59,433 nt of DNA, from the NCBI GenBank assembly GCA_021818505.1, contig JAKADX010000022.1, forward strand, positions 1 through 59,433, in the 5' to 3' direction. Below are positions 32,924 to 41,116 of the stretch, piece after piece. Source of the stretch: Pseudomonadota bacterium. Its GTDB lineage: Bacteria > Pseudomonadota > Alphaproteobacteria > Acetobacterales > Acetobacteraceae. Below the pieces are notes generated by a model. It ran no database searches. It had not been told where the DNA came from and saw only the letters and a list, made by a program, of their open reading frames with translations. The translations under genes were made by a program, and so were the position numbers. Position 1 is the stretch's first letter; each line of letters opens with the position of its first letter.

Positions 32924-33242
32924 CAGGCTCCCTCCCGTTATCCGACGCCTCCCGACGGTCCGGCGGCGCCTGGTTGGCATCAGGATAGTCGCGCCACGGT
33001 CGAAGCCAAAAGCAAAAGCGCCGGCTGACCCGATAGTGCCGCGCACGATCGCCATGAACATGGCACGAACGTCAAAGGTGCCCGTGGATACTTTCCCGTG
33101 CGCGAAATTATTGGATAACGCTCCGGGTGGATTGTCCGCTCGCGGGAGTGTGGGCAGCGCGGACGGGCGGCCTCGACGCCCGGGCCTTCCCGCCCACGAC
33201 CCGCTTGCCCAGCCCCCGGTTCCTCGTGTTAGAAACTCTGTC
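32924..33242. other. Intergenic region before Pro/Arg-rich copy 2
   Basis: 319 bases. The last 40 contain the conserved promoter-like element of the family. The rest shows no gene or hairpin of note. Confidence 0.5.
33205..33233 (+). promoter_or_regulatory. Promoter-like element of copy 2 (leaderless candidate)
   Basis: TTGCCC (33205-33210), a 17-nt spacer and GTTAGA (33228-33233), then 9 nt to the GTG start at 33243. The same hexamers and the same 9-nt gap precede copies 1 and 3. Confidence 0.6.
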
Positions 33243-33839
33243 GTGAGCCCAGCCGCCCCCGCCGAACGCTTCGCCGGCATCATCGAAACCCTGTGCCAGG
33301 CGGTCGCGCGACGCGGCGGCGGGCGGGACCGGCTGGCCGGGACGCTGGTCATCCTGATCTGGCGGCACCTGCGCCAGTTGGCCGCCCGGATCGTGGCGCT
33401 GGCCGCCCGCATCGAGGCCGGCCGCCACCGGCGCTACCCCTCCCGCCGCCCGCCTCGCCGCCCGGCCCCACCCCGGCGCCGCGCCCCGCCTGTCCTGCCG
33501 CACGGTCCCGCGTGGCTGGTGCGACTGGTGCCGGAGGCGGCGGCCAGTGGATCGCAACTGAGCTACCTGCTGGCCGAGCCGGAGATGGCGGCGCTGCTCG
33601 ACGCGGCGCCGCAGATGCGCCGCCTGCTGCGCCCGCTCGGCCGGATGCTCGGGGTCCGCCTGCCGCCGCCGGCCCGCCCGGCCGAACCGGCCCCACCAGC
33701 CGCTACCGAGCGCGCAACGCCCCCGGACACGCCCGATCCGCCACCGCCCCCCGCGCCGCGTCTCCCGCCGCCGCCACCACCGCCGCGCCCGCCGCCCGCG
33801 GGCCCACCTGCCCGGGCCGCGCCGGGCGTTCCCGATTGA
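33243..33839 (+). CDS. Pro/Arg-rich unknown family, copy 2 (complete)
   Basis: 198 aa, the only complete copy. Order: an N-terminal helix (AERFAGIIETLCQAVARRGG), RDRLAGTLVILIWRHLRQL, a strongly basic Arg/Pro stretch (~60-85), a hydrophobic part PAWLVRLVPEAAASGSQLSY, LLAEPEMAALLDAAPQMRRL, and a Pro-rich tail of ~60 residues. No known domain. The GTG start is set by the conserved 9-nt distance to the -10 element; no Shine-Dalgarno is present. Near-identical over most of its length to copy 3. Function unknown. Confidence 0.75.
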   Translation: MSPAAPAERFAGIIETLCQAVARRGGGRDRLAGTLVILIWRHLRQLAARIVALAARIEAGRHRRYPSRRPPRRPAPPRRRAPPVLPHGPAWLVRLVPEAAASGSQLSYLLAEPEMAALLDAAPQMRRLLRPLGRMLGVRLPPPARPAEPAPPAATERATPPDTPDPPPPPAPRLPPPPPPPRPPPAGPPARAAPGVPD

Positions 33840-33892
33840 GCGGCACCGGCCCGTCGCGCTAACCAGACCTGCCGGCCGTCGGGGAGGATGGC

Positions 33893-34711
33893 GTGGTCGA
33901 ACTCGTGCGGGTGCTGGCCGTGTTCGTGCTGCTGTGCGCGAGTGCCGCGTTCGGCATGTTCGTGCGCCCGCGCCTGCCCGAGCATCATCGCACGCGCGAA
34001 GCCACCGAGTTCATGCAGATCTCGATCGGCCTGCTCGTCACCTTCGCCGCGATCGTGCTCGGCCTGCTCACCGCCTCGGTCAAGCAGGGCTACGACAAGG
34101 CCGCGCACGACCGGCAGGAATACGCGCTGCAACTGACGCTGCTGGATCAGTGCCTGGGCGACGCGGGGCCGGATGCCGCCGCGATCCGCGCCGACATCGC
34201 CGCCTACACCGCCGCCGTCATCGCCAGCACCTGGCCGTCGGAGCCGCCGCCCAGCGGCGTGCGGTATCCCGACGTGGCGGGGATGCCGCGCACGGGCGCC
34301 GCACCGGCGCTGAACCGGCTGATCAACGCGGTCGGAGTTGCGATGAGCCGGCTGCCCCAGGGCGATGCGGCGCAAGGCGACGCGGCGCACGCGCGGATCG
34401 CGGCACTCTGCAGGGATCGCTACAAGGACGTGATGCACGCGCGGCTCGATGTCATCGAGGACGCGCGCGCCGCGCTGCTGGAGCCGTTCTACCAGATTCT
34501 CGTGTTCTGGCTGATGATCATCTTCGCCTGCTTCGGCCTGGTGGCGCCGCGCACCGGGCTGTCGATCACGATCATCGTGTTGTGCGCGGTCTCATTGAGC
34601 AGCGTGATGTTCGTCATCAACGATCTCAGCCAGCCCTACGGCGGACTTTTCGGCGTCCCCAGCACCTCGATGCGGACGGCCCTCGCCGCGATGCTGGGCG
34701 CGGATCGCTGA
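33893..34711 (+). CDS. DUF4239-family membrane protein
   Basis: 272 aa with four likely membrane helices: two N-terminal (about 4-22 and 42-62) and two C-terminal (about 205-225 and 230-250). The C-terminal pattern FYQILVFWLMIIFACFGLVA, SSVMFVINDLSQPYGG and the final LAAMLG match DUF4239. The middle (~75-200) is a hydrophilic helical domain. The family is distantly related to bestrophin-like proteins, but transport activity is unproven. The start is GTG 33893, with GGGAGG 7 nt upstream. Confidence 0.8.
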   Translation: MVELVRVLAVFVLLCASAAFGMFVRPRLPEHHRTREATEFMQISIGLLVTFAAIVLGLLTASVKQGYDKAAHDRQEYALQLTLLDQCLGDAGPDAAAIRADIAAYTAAVIASTWPSEPPPSGVRYPDVAGMPRTGAAPALNRLINAVGVAMSRLPQGDAAQGDAAHARIAALCRDRYKDVMHARLDVIEDARAALLEPFYQILVFWLMIIFACFGLVAPRTGLSITIIVLCAVSLSSVMFVINDLSQPYGGLFGVPSTSMRTALAAMLGADR

Positions 34712-34734
34712 GGCGGCCGGGCTCGCTGGCGCCG

Positions 34735-35826
34735 TCACAGCCCGGCCACGTCCACCACGCCGACCGTGACCTGCCGCCGCACGCCGTCGCGCTCCACCGT
34801 CAGCGTCGCGGTGTGGCCGATGCCGACGGCGTCGAGCGCCGTGCCGAGTTGCGCCATGCTGCCGACCGGTTGGCCGTTCACCGCCACGATGATGTCGCCG
34901 ACCGTCCCGCTCGCCAGATCGACGCCGCGCAGCCCCGCCTGTTCGGCGGGCGACCCCGGCACGACGCGCATGATGATGATGCCGGCGACACCGATCTGCG
35001 CGGCCACCGCCGGATCGGCCGAGACGATGCCGATGCCGGGTGTCGGCACCGTGCCGGTGCTGATCAGCGACGGCACCACGCGATTGACGGTGTCGATCGG
35101 AATGGCAAAGCCGATGCCGGCCGAGGCCCCGGACTCGGACAGGATCGCCGTGTTCACGCCGATCATCCGCCCGGCCGAGTCCAGCAGCGGCCCGCCGGAA
35201 TTGCCGGGATTGATCGGCGCGTCGGTCTGGATCAGGTCGGAGATTTCGACCCGCGGGCTGACCGCCAGCCGCCGGTGCAGCGCGCTGACGATGCCGTCGG
35301 TCAGCGACTGATCCAGCCCATAGGGATTGCCGATCGCGAACACCGACTGTCCCACCTGCAGGTCCGACGACCGCCCGATCGCGAGCGGCCGCAGCGCCGC
35401 GCGCGGACGCACCAGCCGCAGCACGGCGAGATCATGTTGCGGCGATGCGCCGATCAGGCGGGCGGCGACGAACTCGCCGTCGGTCAGCCGCACGCCGAAC
35501 TCCCGCCCGCCGGCGATCACATGGTTGTTGGTGACGATGTCGCCGGCCGCGTCCCACACCACGCCCGAGCCGGTCTGCAACTGCCCGGCACTGCGCACGA
35601 AGGGGTTCGGCGGTCCGCCGCGGGCATAGACATGCACGACCGAGGGGGAGGCCTGGCGGAAAATCGCGATCGCGGTCTTTTCAGCCTCGGCAAGGCTGCC
35701 GCGCGGGGTGACGCTGCGCGGCTGGCTGACCGCCCACCACAGGCCGGTGAGATAAGGCTGGAGCACCCAGACCGTGAGCAGCAGCACCAGCCAGACAATC
35801 AGGAACCGGTAAGCGCGTGGAGCCAT
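34735..35826 (-). CDS. HtrA/Deg-family serine protease with PDZ domain
   Basis: 363 aa. An N-terminal membrane anchor (about 8-30) is followed by the trypsin-like domain with His102 (TNNHVI), Asp132 (HDLAVL) and Ser210 (NPGNSGGPL), then one C-terminal PDZ domain (~265-360). A single PDZ and a membrane anchor make it DegS/HhoB-like. It likely acts in the periplasm on misfolded proteins or as a regulatory protease. No anti-sigma gene is adjacent. Confidence 0.93.
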   Translation of the reverse strand: MAPRAYRFLIVWLVLLLTVWVLQPYLTGLWWAVSQPRSVTPRGSLAEAEKTAIAIFRQASPSVVHVYARGGPPNPFVRSAGQLQTGSGVVWDAAGDIVTNNHVIAGGREFGVRLTDGEFVAARLIGASPQHDLAVLRLVRPRAALRPLAIGRSSDLQVGQSVFAIGNPYGLDQSLTDGIVSALHRRLAVSPRVEISDLIQTDAPINPGNSGGPLLDSAGRMIGVNTAILSESGASAGIGFAIPIDTVNRVVPSLISTGTVPTPGIGIVSADPAVAAQIGVAGIIIMRVVPGSPAEQAGLRGVDLASGTVGDIIVAVNGQPVGSMAQLGTALDAVGIGHTATLTVERDGVRRQVTVGVVDVAGL

Positions 35827-35839
35827 GCGGCTCTGTGTC

Positions 35840-35872
35840 AGCGGCGGCCCGCCCGGTCAACGGGCCGCCGCT
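35840..35872 (-). terminator. Strong hairpin between 33-aa peptide gene and htrA
   Basis: A perfect 12-bp GC-rich stem AGCGGCGGCCCG / CGGGCCGCCGCT around a 9-nt loop, placed 5 bases after the small-peptide stop. There is no T-tract, so termination is probable rather than certain; it could also stabilise the upstream mRNA. Confidence 0.5.
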
Positions 35873-35876
35873 TCAC

Positions 35877-35978
35877 TCAGCGGACGCCCAGCGCGGCCAG
35901 CGTGGCGCCCCAGCCGGGGCCGGGGCTGGCCGTGGCCGCGGCGGCAGCGGCAAGCAGGATGGTCAGGATCGAACGCAT
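35877..35978 (-). CDS. Possible 33-aa exported peptide
   Basis: Begins MRSILTILLAAAAAATASPG, a good signal sequence with possible cleavage after ATA-S or later, and ends ATLAALGVR. GGAGG stands about 9 nt before the ATG and a strong hairpin follows the stop, so a complete transcription unit is visible. No family recognised; mature peptide would be very short. Upstream of htrA on the same strand. Confidence 0.45.
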   Translation of the reverse strand: MRSILTILLAAAAAATASPGPGWGATLAALGVR

Positions 35979-36160
35979 GATGCGGAAACCTCCGTGCGGC
36001 AACCGGCGACAGGCTGTGCCGGTTCGTTGCCGGGTCACGTCGTGCGCCGCCGGCCCCGGCGCAATGCCCCGCCCCGTCGTCGCGCGCGCGTCTGCCGCGC
36101 GCTTGCCGCGGGACCGGCGCGCGTGTGACAGTCGCGACAATGTCAATGGGGAGGCTGAAG

Positions 36161-36754
36161 ATGCGTCGTCTGCTGAGTGCCGCGGCCCTCGCCGCGCTGC
36201 TGATCGCGCCGGGCGCGCGCGCCGACATGCTGCCGGGGATGCGCGGCATGGACCATGTCGGGCTGACCGTGCCCGACATCGACCAGGCGATCGCGTTCCT
36301 CACTGACGTGCTCGGGTGCAGCAAGCCCGCCTATGTCATCGGGCCGTTCAAGTTCAACGACGACTGGATGCAGGTGCACCTGAACGTCGATCCGCGCGCC
36401 GAGATCGCGAAACTGGCAATGGTCCGGTGCAATAATGGCTCGAACGTCGAGCTGTTCCAGTACAGCGCCGCCGGCCAGAACCGCACCGAGCCGCGCAACT
36501 CCGACATCGGCGGGCACCATCTGGCGTTCTACGTGGACGACATGAACGCCGCCGTGGCCTACCTGAAAGGCAAGGGCGTGCGGATGCTCGGCGATCCGAC
36601 GCCGTTCGCCGACGGCCCGATCGGCGGGGAGACGATTGACTATTTCCTCACGCCGTGGGGCGCGCAGATGGAGCTGGTGTCCTACCCGCACGGCATGAAC
36701 TATGAGAAGGACGCGCCGCAGAAACTCTGGACGCCCAAGGACCCGGCGCACTGA
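36161..36754 (+). CDS. Secreted VOC-family (glyoxalase-like) protein
   Basis: 197 aa. A signal peptide (MRRLLSAAALAALLIAPGARA) precedes a vicinal-oxygen-chelate domain with MDHVGLTVPDIDQAIAFLTD, NVELFQYSA, GGHHLAFYVDDMNAAVAYL and TPWGAQMELVSYP. His and Glu of these motifs would bind a metal. A periplasmic VOC protein is somewhat unusual. ATG 36161 is set by GGGGAGG 6 nt upstream; earlier in-frame starts lack a site. The hupE-like gene overlaps its stop. Confidence 0.87.
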   Translation: MRRLLSAAALAALLIAPGARADMLPGMRGMDHVGLTVPDIDQAIAFLTDVLGCSKPAYVIGPFKFNDDWMQVHLNVDPRAEIAKLAMVRCNNGSNVELFQYSAAGQNRTEPRNSDIGGHHLAFYVDDMNAAVAYLKGKGVRMLGDPTPFADGPIGGETIDYFLTPWGAQMELVSYPHGMNYEKDAPQKLWTPKDPAH

Positions 36755-37992
36755 TCCGGCTCGTCGCGGCGCTGGCGCTGGCGTTGCTCGCCGGCGCCGC
36801 GTCGGCGCACCCGTTTCTGACGCGCAACCTGCGCGTGGTGCATTTCGCGGCCGAGGGCGATCAGCTTCTCGCCTTCTATCGCCTGACGCTGCCGCTGGTG
36901 GTGGGGGCGGGGGTGGTGCCGCCGGCCGTCGATGCGCCCGTGCCGCCCGCGCCGTACACGCGCCCGGCGCGGGAGAGCGGGGCGGCGTTCTGGTATGCCG
37001 ACATCGCGGCGATCACGGCCGACCCGCAGGGCCTGGGTGCCCGCATCCTGGCCGGCCACACGCTGCGCGCGGACGGTGTGCCGCTCGCCGGGCGGCTGCT
37101 CTCGGTCGCGGTGCATCCCAAGGGCTATGTGCCGCCGTTCGACGATGTGGCGGAGGCCCGCGCGGCGACGCGCCCGGCGCCCTGGCCGGCGGCGGTGACC
37201 TCGATCGACAGCGGCTATGTGCTGGTCGATGCGGCGATCGCTTACACCATGCCGCCGGGGGCGCGACGCTTCACCCTCTCCAGCACGCTCGCCCCCGGCG
37301 CGCTGGGGGAGGCGGGGACGGTCAACCTGCTGGTCGATCATCGCGGCGGTGGGGCGGTGTTCTACCGGGTCGGCGGCCTGCTGAGCGAACCCGTGGTGAT
37401 CGCGCCGGGGATGCTGGAGGGGTTTCTCAGCTTCATCGGCGGCGGGGTCGAACACATCCTGGAAGGGGCGGACCATCTAGCCTTCCTGATCTGCCTCGTG
37501 CTGGGCGCGGGCGGACTGGGTGCGCTGGCCTCGCGCATCACCGGCTTCACCATCGGCCACTCCGTGACGCTCGCCGCTGGCTTCTTCGGCGTCACCCCGG
37601 CGGGTGCGTGGTTCGCGCCCAGCGTGGAGGCCGCGATCGCGCTGTCGATCCTGCTCGCGGGGCTCGCGACACTGACCGGGCGCGGCGGGCGCGGGCTGTT
37701 CCTGGTCACACTCGGCCTCGGCCTGATCCACGGTTTCGGCTTCAGCAGCGCGCTGCGCGACGTGCTCGCCGCCGACGGGCCGAACGTCGTGCCGGCGCTC
37801 GCCGGCTTCAATGTCGGCGTGGAAATCGGACAGCTTGCGGTCGGACTGAGCGTCTATGCGGCGTTCCGCTGGTTGCGCCAGACCGGCACGGCGCGCCCCG
37901 CCCGTGTCCTCGCCGTCTCCGCCTGCATGGCGGTGGCGGTGTTCTGGCTGGTCCAGCGCGTGCCGGTGGTGTGGGCGGCGGCGCTGGGCTGA
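36751..37992 (+). CDS. HupE/UreJ-like membrane protein, apparent CTG start
   Basis: 413 aa from CTG 36751. The first codons read (M)IRLVAALALALLAGAASA-HPF, a complete signal peptide. The next ~190 residues are a periplasmic beta-rich domain. The C-terminal ~190 residues hold about six membrane helices with GGGVEHILEGADHLAFLICL and GFTIGHSVTLAAGFFG, GLIHGFGFSSALRD, the HupE/UreJ_2 pattern with metal-ligand His residues. Likely nickel or cobalt handling, or an accessory metal permease. No ATG, GTG or TTG start gives a complete signal peptide: the first standard start, TTG 36784, cuts it in half. CTGA overlaps the VOC stop. Confidence 0.8.
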   Translation: MIRLVAALALALLAGAASAHPFLTRNLRVVHFAAEGDQLLAFYRLTLPLVVGAGVVPPAVDAPVPPAPYTRPARESGAAFWYADIAAITADPQGLGARILAGHTLRADGVPLAGRLLSVAVHPKGYVPPFDDVAEARAATRPAPWPAAVTSIDSGYVLVDAAIAYTMPPGARRFTLSSTLAPGALGEAGTVNLLVDHRGGGAVFYRVGGLLSEPVVIAPGMLEGFLSFIGGGVEHILEGADHLAFLICLVLGAGGLGALASRITGFTIGHSVTLAAGFFGVTPAGAWFAPSVEAAIALSILLAGLATLTGRGGRGLFLVTLGLGLIHGFGFSSALRDVLAADGPNVVPALAGFNVGVEIGQLAVGLSVYAAFRWLRQTGTARPARVLAVSACMAVAVFWLVQRVPVVWAAALG

Positions 37993-38096
37993 GCCGCATA
38001 CGCGCATGTGCCCATGAGTTTTTCCGAACGCCGTGCCGTTGACCGCGCCCCGGCCCGGCCGCACCCTCCCGCGCGCAATCGCGGCGTGAGCATGTG

Positions 38097-39659
38097 ATGA
38101 ACGACACGACCTCCGACACCATCCATGCCGCCCGGCGCGGCGGGCGCGCCGCGCGGGGGGGGCACCGCGCAGGCGCGATCGCGCAAAAACCGTTCCGCCA
38201 GCCGCGCCGCCGCTTCCCGCCCATGGAGATCGTCTCGGCCGACGAACTGGAGGCGATCCATCGCGCCTCGCTCGACATTCTTGCAGAGATCGGCATGGAC
38301 TTCCTCAATGCCGAAGCGCGCGCGCTGCTGCGCGCGGCCGGCGCGGAGGTGAAAGGCGACAGCCTGCGCGTGCGCTTCGACCGCGCGCTGATCGAGGAAA
38401 GGATCAAGTCGGCGCCAGCGGAGTTCACGCTGCATGCGCGCAACCCGGCGCATGACGTGCGCTTCGGCGGCGACTGGATCGCCTTCGCGCAGATGGCCTC
38501 GGCCCCCAACTGCTCGGACGCCGATCGCGGGCGGCGGCCCGGCAGCCAGGAGGATTTCCGCAACCTCGTCCGCCTAGGCCAGAGCTGCAACATCCTCCAC
38601 CTGAGCGGCGGCTATCCGGTCGAGCCGGTGGATCTGCATGCCTCGGTGCGGCATCTCGACTGCCTCGCCGATTTCGTGCGGCTGACCGACAAGGCGTTCC
38701 ATGCCTATTCGCTCGGCCGCGCGCGCATCCTGGACGGCATCGAGATCGCGCGCATCGGCCGCGGCGTTTCGGTCGAGCAGATGACCCACGAACCTTCGCT
38801 GCTCAGCATCATCAACTCGTCCTCGCCACTCAGGCTGGATGATCCGATGCTGCAGGGCATGATGGAGATGTCGGCGCGCAACCAGATCATCGTGATGACG
38901 CCGTTCACGCTCGCGGGTGCCATGGCGCCGGTGACGATCGCGGGCGCGCTGGCGCAGCAGAACGCCGAGGCGCTGGCGGGGATCGCGTTCTGCCAGATCG
39001 TGCGGCCGGGATCGCCGGTGGTGTATGGCGGGTTCACCTCCAACGTGGATATGAAATCCGGTGCGCCCGCCTTCGGCACGCCGGAATACATGAAGGCGCA
39101 GATCGTCGGCGGGCAGCTCGCGCGGCGCTACCGCATTCCCTACCGCACCTCCAACACTTGTGCCGCCAACACGGTCGATGCGCAGGCGGCGTATGAGAGC
39201 GTGTTCTCGCTGTGGGGCGCGGTGATGGGCGGCGGCAACTTCGTCAAGCACGCCGCCGGCTGGCTGGAAGGCGGCCTGACCTGCAGCTTCGAGAAGACCA
39301 TGGTGGATATCGACACTCTTCAGATGGTCGCCGAGTTCCTCGATCCGCTCGTGGTCGATGAGGAGACGTTGGCGATGGCGGCGATCCGCGATGTGGGGCC
39401 GGGCGGGCATTTTTTCGGCACACCGCACACGCAGGCGCGCTATCGCGATGCGTTCTACGCGCCGCTGATCTCGGACTGGCGCAATTTCGAGACATGGCAG
39501 GAGGCCGGCAGCCCGACCGCGATGGCCAAGGCCAACCGGCTGTTCAAGGACGTGCTTGCCGCCTACGAACCGCCGCCGCTTGATGCGGCCGTCGCCGAAG
39601 AACTCGACGCGTTCGTGGCGCGACGCAAGGCGGAGGGAGGGTTCAGGACGGATTTCTGA
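38097..39659 (+). CDS. MttB-family (non-pyrrolysine) corrinoid methyltransferase
   Basis: 520 aa, trimethylamine methyltransferase (MttB) superfamily, TIM barrel. Segments include LDILAEIGMDFLNAEARALL, LHLSGGYPVEPVDLHASVRH, GSPVVYGGFTSNVDMKSGAP, YRTSNTCAANTVDAQAAYES and HFFGTPHTQARYRD. The frame has no internal amber codon, so it lacks pyrrolysine and belongs with glycine-betaine-type MtgB relatives. It would move a methyl group from a quaternary amine onto a corrinoid protein. That corrinoid protein is not in the window; the RamA-like activator at 26.6 kb could serve it. ATG 38097; a GTG directly before is an alternative. Its 3' end overlaps the opposing gene by 17 bp. Confidence 0.88.
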   Translation: MNDTTSDTIHAARRGGRAARGGHRAGAIAQKPFRQPRRRFPPMEIVSADELEAIHRASLDILAEIGMDFLNAEARALLRAAGAEVKGDSLRVRFDRALIEERIKSAPAEFTLHARNPAHDVRFGGDWIAFAQMASAPNCSDADRGRRPGSQEDFRNLVRLGQSCNILHLSGGYPVEPVDLHASVRHLDCLADFVRLTDKAFHAYSLGRARILDGIEIARIGRGVSVEQMTHEPSLLSIINSSSPLRLDDPMLQGMMEMSARNQIIVMTPFTLAGAMAPVTIAGALAQQNAEALAGIAFCQIVRPGSPVVYGGFTSNVDMKSGAPAFGTPEYMKAQIVGGQLARRYRIPYRTSNTCAANTVDAQAAYESVFSLWGAVMGGGNFVKHAAGWLEGGLTCSFEKTMVDIDTLQMVAEFLDPLVVDEETLAMAAIRDVGPGGHFFGTPHTQARYRDAFYAPLISDWRNFETWQEAGSPTAMAKANRLFKDVLAAYEPPPLDAAVAEELDAFVARRKAEGGFRTDF

Positions 39660-40629
39660 GGGCCGCGCGCAGCCGCGCCCCGGCCTCTGGCGTGCCGGGC
39701 AGGCCGAAGCGCAGCCAGCCCGGCCGGTCGGCGAAGCGTCGCACCAGGATGCCGGCGCGGCCGAGCCGGTCGAACAGCGCCGCCGCCTCGTCATGCGCGG
39801 CCAGCCGGAACAGCCGCGTGCCGCCGATCACGCGCAGCCCCGCCGCCGTGAGCATCTCATCCAGCGCCGCCGCCTCGCCGGCCAGACGCGCCCGCATCCG
39901 CTCGCGCCACGCGGTGTCGGCCAGGGCGGCGCAGCCGGCGGCGATGGCGGGGCCCGACACCGCCCATGGCCCGAGCGCCGCGCGCAGCGCCGCCGCCTCG
40001 GCGGGCGCGGCCAGCGCGAAGCCAAGCCGCAGCCCGGCCAGCCCGTAGGTCTTGCCGAAGGAGCGCAGCACCACCACGCCGGGGCGCGGCAGGTAGGACG
40101 CAATGCTCAGGCCCGGATCCTCCAGGTCGGCAAACGCCTCGTCCACCACCAGCAGCCCGCCCGGCGCCGCCGCCAGCACCGCTTCCGCCGGCCAGCACCG
40201 GCCGTCCGGGTTGTTGGGATTGCAGAGCACCGCGGCCGATACTGCCGCCAGATCGGCGAGGTCCGCCGCATCCCTCACCGCCGCTCCGGCGCGGCGCCAC
40301 GTCGCGGCGTGCTCGGCATAGGTCGGGCCGAGCACCGCGATGCTCGGCTGCGCGAACAGCAGCGGCAGCACCTGGATCAGCGCCTGCGTGCCAGGTGCGG
40401 CGACGACCAACGCGGGGTCCGCAACGCCATAGGCGCGCGCCGCGATTGCCTCCAGCGCCGCCACGTCCTCCGGGTCCGGCAGCCGTGTGAGGGCCGCGTC
40501 CGGCAGGCGCGGCAGAGGGTAGGAGTGGGGGTTGATGCCGGTGGAGAGGTCGAGGAACGGCCCCGGCGCGCCGGGAAACATCCGGCGCGCCGCGGCGAGC
40601 CGGCCGCCATGCGTCGGCCCGTCGCTCAC
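39643..40629 (-). CDS. cobD: Threonine-phosphate decarboxylase (CobC/CobD type)
   Basis: 328 aa, PLP-dependent class I/II aminotransferase fold. Motifs are FLDLSTGINPHSYPLP near the N-terminus, CNPNNPDGRCWP, VVDEAFADLEDP and the PLP-lysine segment RSFGKTYGLAGLRLGF. It makes aminopropanol phosphate for the cobalamin nucleotide loop (CobC in Paracoccus/Pseudomonas naming, CobD in Salmonella). Placement next to the corrinoid-using MttB gene is fitting. GTG 40629 overlaps the previous stop (GTGA). No other cob genes are present. Confidence 0.88.
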   Translation of the reverse strand: MSDGPTHGGRLAAARRMFPGAPGPFLDLSTGINPHSYPLPRLPDAALTRLPDPEDVAALEAIAARAYGVADPALVVAAPGTQALIQVLPLLFAQPSIAVLGPTYAEHAATWRRAGAAVRDAADLADLAAVSAAVLCNPNNPDGRCWPAEAVLAAAPGGLLVVDEAFADLEDPGLSIASYLPRPGVVVLRSFGKTYGLAGLRLGFALAAPAEAAALRAALGPWAVSGPAIAAGCAALADTAWRERMRARLAGEAAALDEMLTAAGLRVIGGTRLFRLAAHDEAAALFDRLGRAGILVRRFADRPGWLRFGLPGTPEAGARLRAALRNPS

Positions 40630-41087
40630 CGGCCGTAGGCGAAGAACACGCCGAGCAGCGCCGCCCCCACCACGACCGGAATCAGCAGCACCAGCAACCC
40701 GATCATCCGCTGACGGGCCGGCGAGAGGTCGTCGCGGCCCGGGTAGAAGGCGACGATTTCGGAGTGGCGATCCCATGCGGTCTGGAGCCGGTGCGCCACG
40801 ATCGGCCGCACCGTGGGGTCCGGGTCGGCCACCTCGACCAGCATCCCCTCCCGCGGTTCCTGGTTGAAGATCGTGCCGGACATGCGCACCGGCACCGGCG
40901 GGACGCCCTGATCGATGAGCAGGTCGAAATCGACGATCAGGAGGTTGCCGAACGCGCCGACCTCGAAACTGCGGCGGACATTCGCGATCTGCCCGCGAAT
41001 CCGGCCCTTGCGCGGCGGGCGCAGGCCGAAGCGGTCCTTCCCCTTTGGCGGCCGTGACGGTGCGGCGGCGGCCTTCGCTGCGCTCAC
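40626..41087 (-). CDS. Unknown protein with one C-terminal membrane helix
   Basis: 153 aa. The first ~25 residues are Lys/Pro-rich. A middle beta-type domain contains GAFGNLLIVDFDLLIDQGVP and FNQEPREGMLVEVADPDPTV, and the C-terminal helix is IGLLVLLIPVVVGAALLGVF (~128-149). Tail-anchored topology with the domain in the cytosol is likely. No family recognised. It overlaps the cobD-like start by 4 bp, so co-translation is expected. Confidence 0.7.
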   Translation of the reverse strand: MSAAKAAAAPSRPPKGKDRFGLRPPRKGRIRGQIANVRRSFEVGAFGNLLIVDFDLLIDQGVPPVPVRMSGTIFNQEPREGMLVEVADPDPTVRPIVAHRLQTAWDRHSEIVAFYPGRDDLSPARQRMIGLLVLLIPVVVGAALLGVFFAYGR

Positions 41088-41116
41088 GCTTGTCCCCGAT
41101 CCTGCATCGCGAGGTT

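Noticed and set aside
33934-36306. 790-codon plus-strand open frame
   Set aside because: It overlaps the DUF4239 gene in another frame and is antisense to htrA; no domain.
38097-39659. Pyrrolysine-containing MttB
   Set aside because: The frame has no internal amber codon over its full family length and no pyl genes are near.
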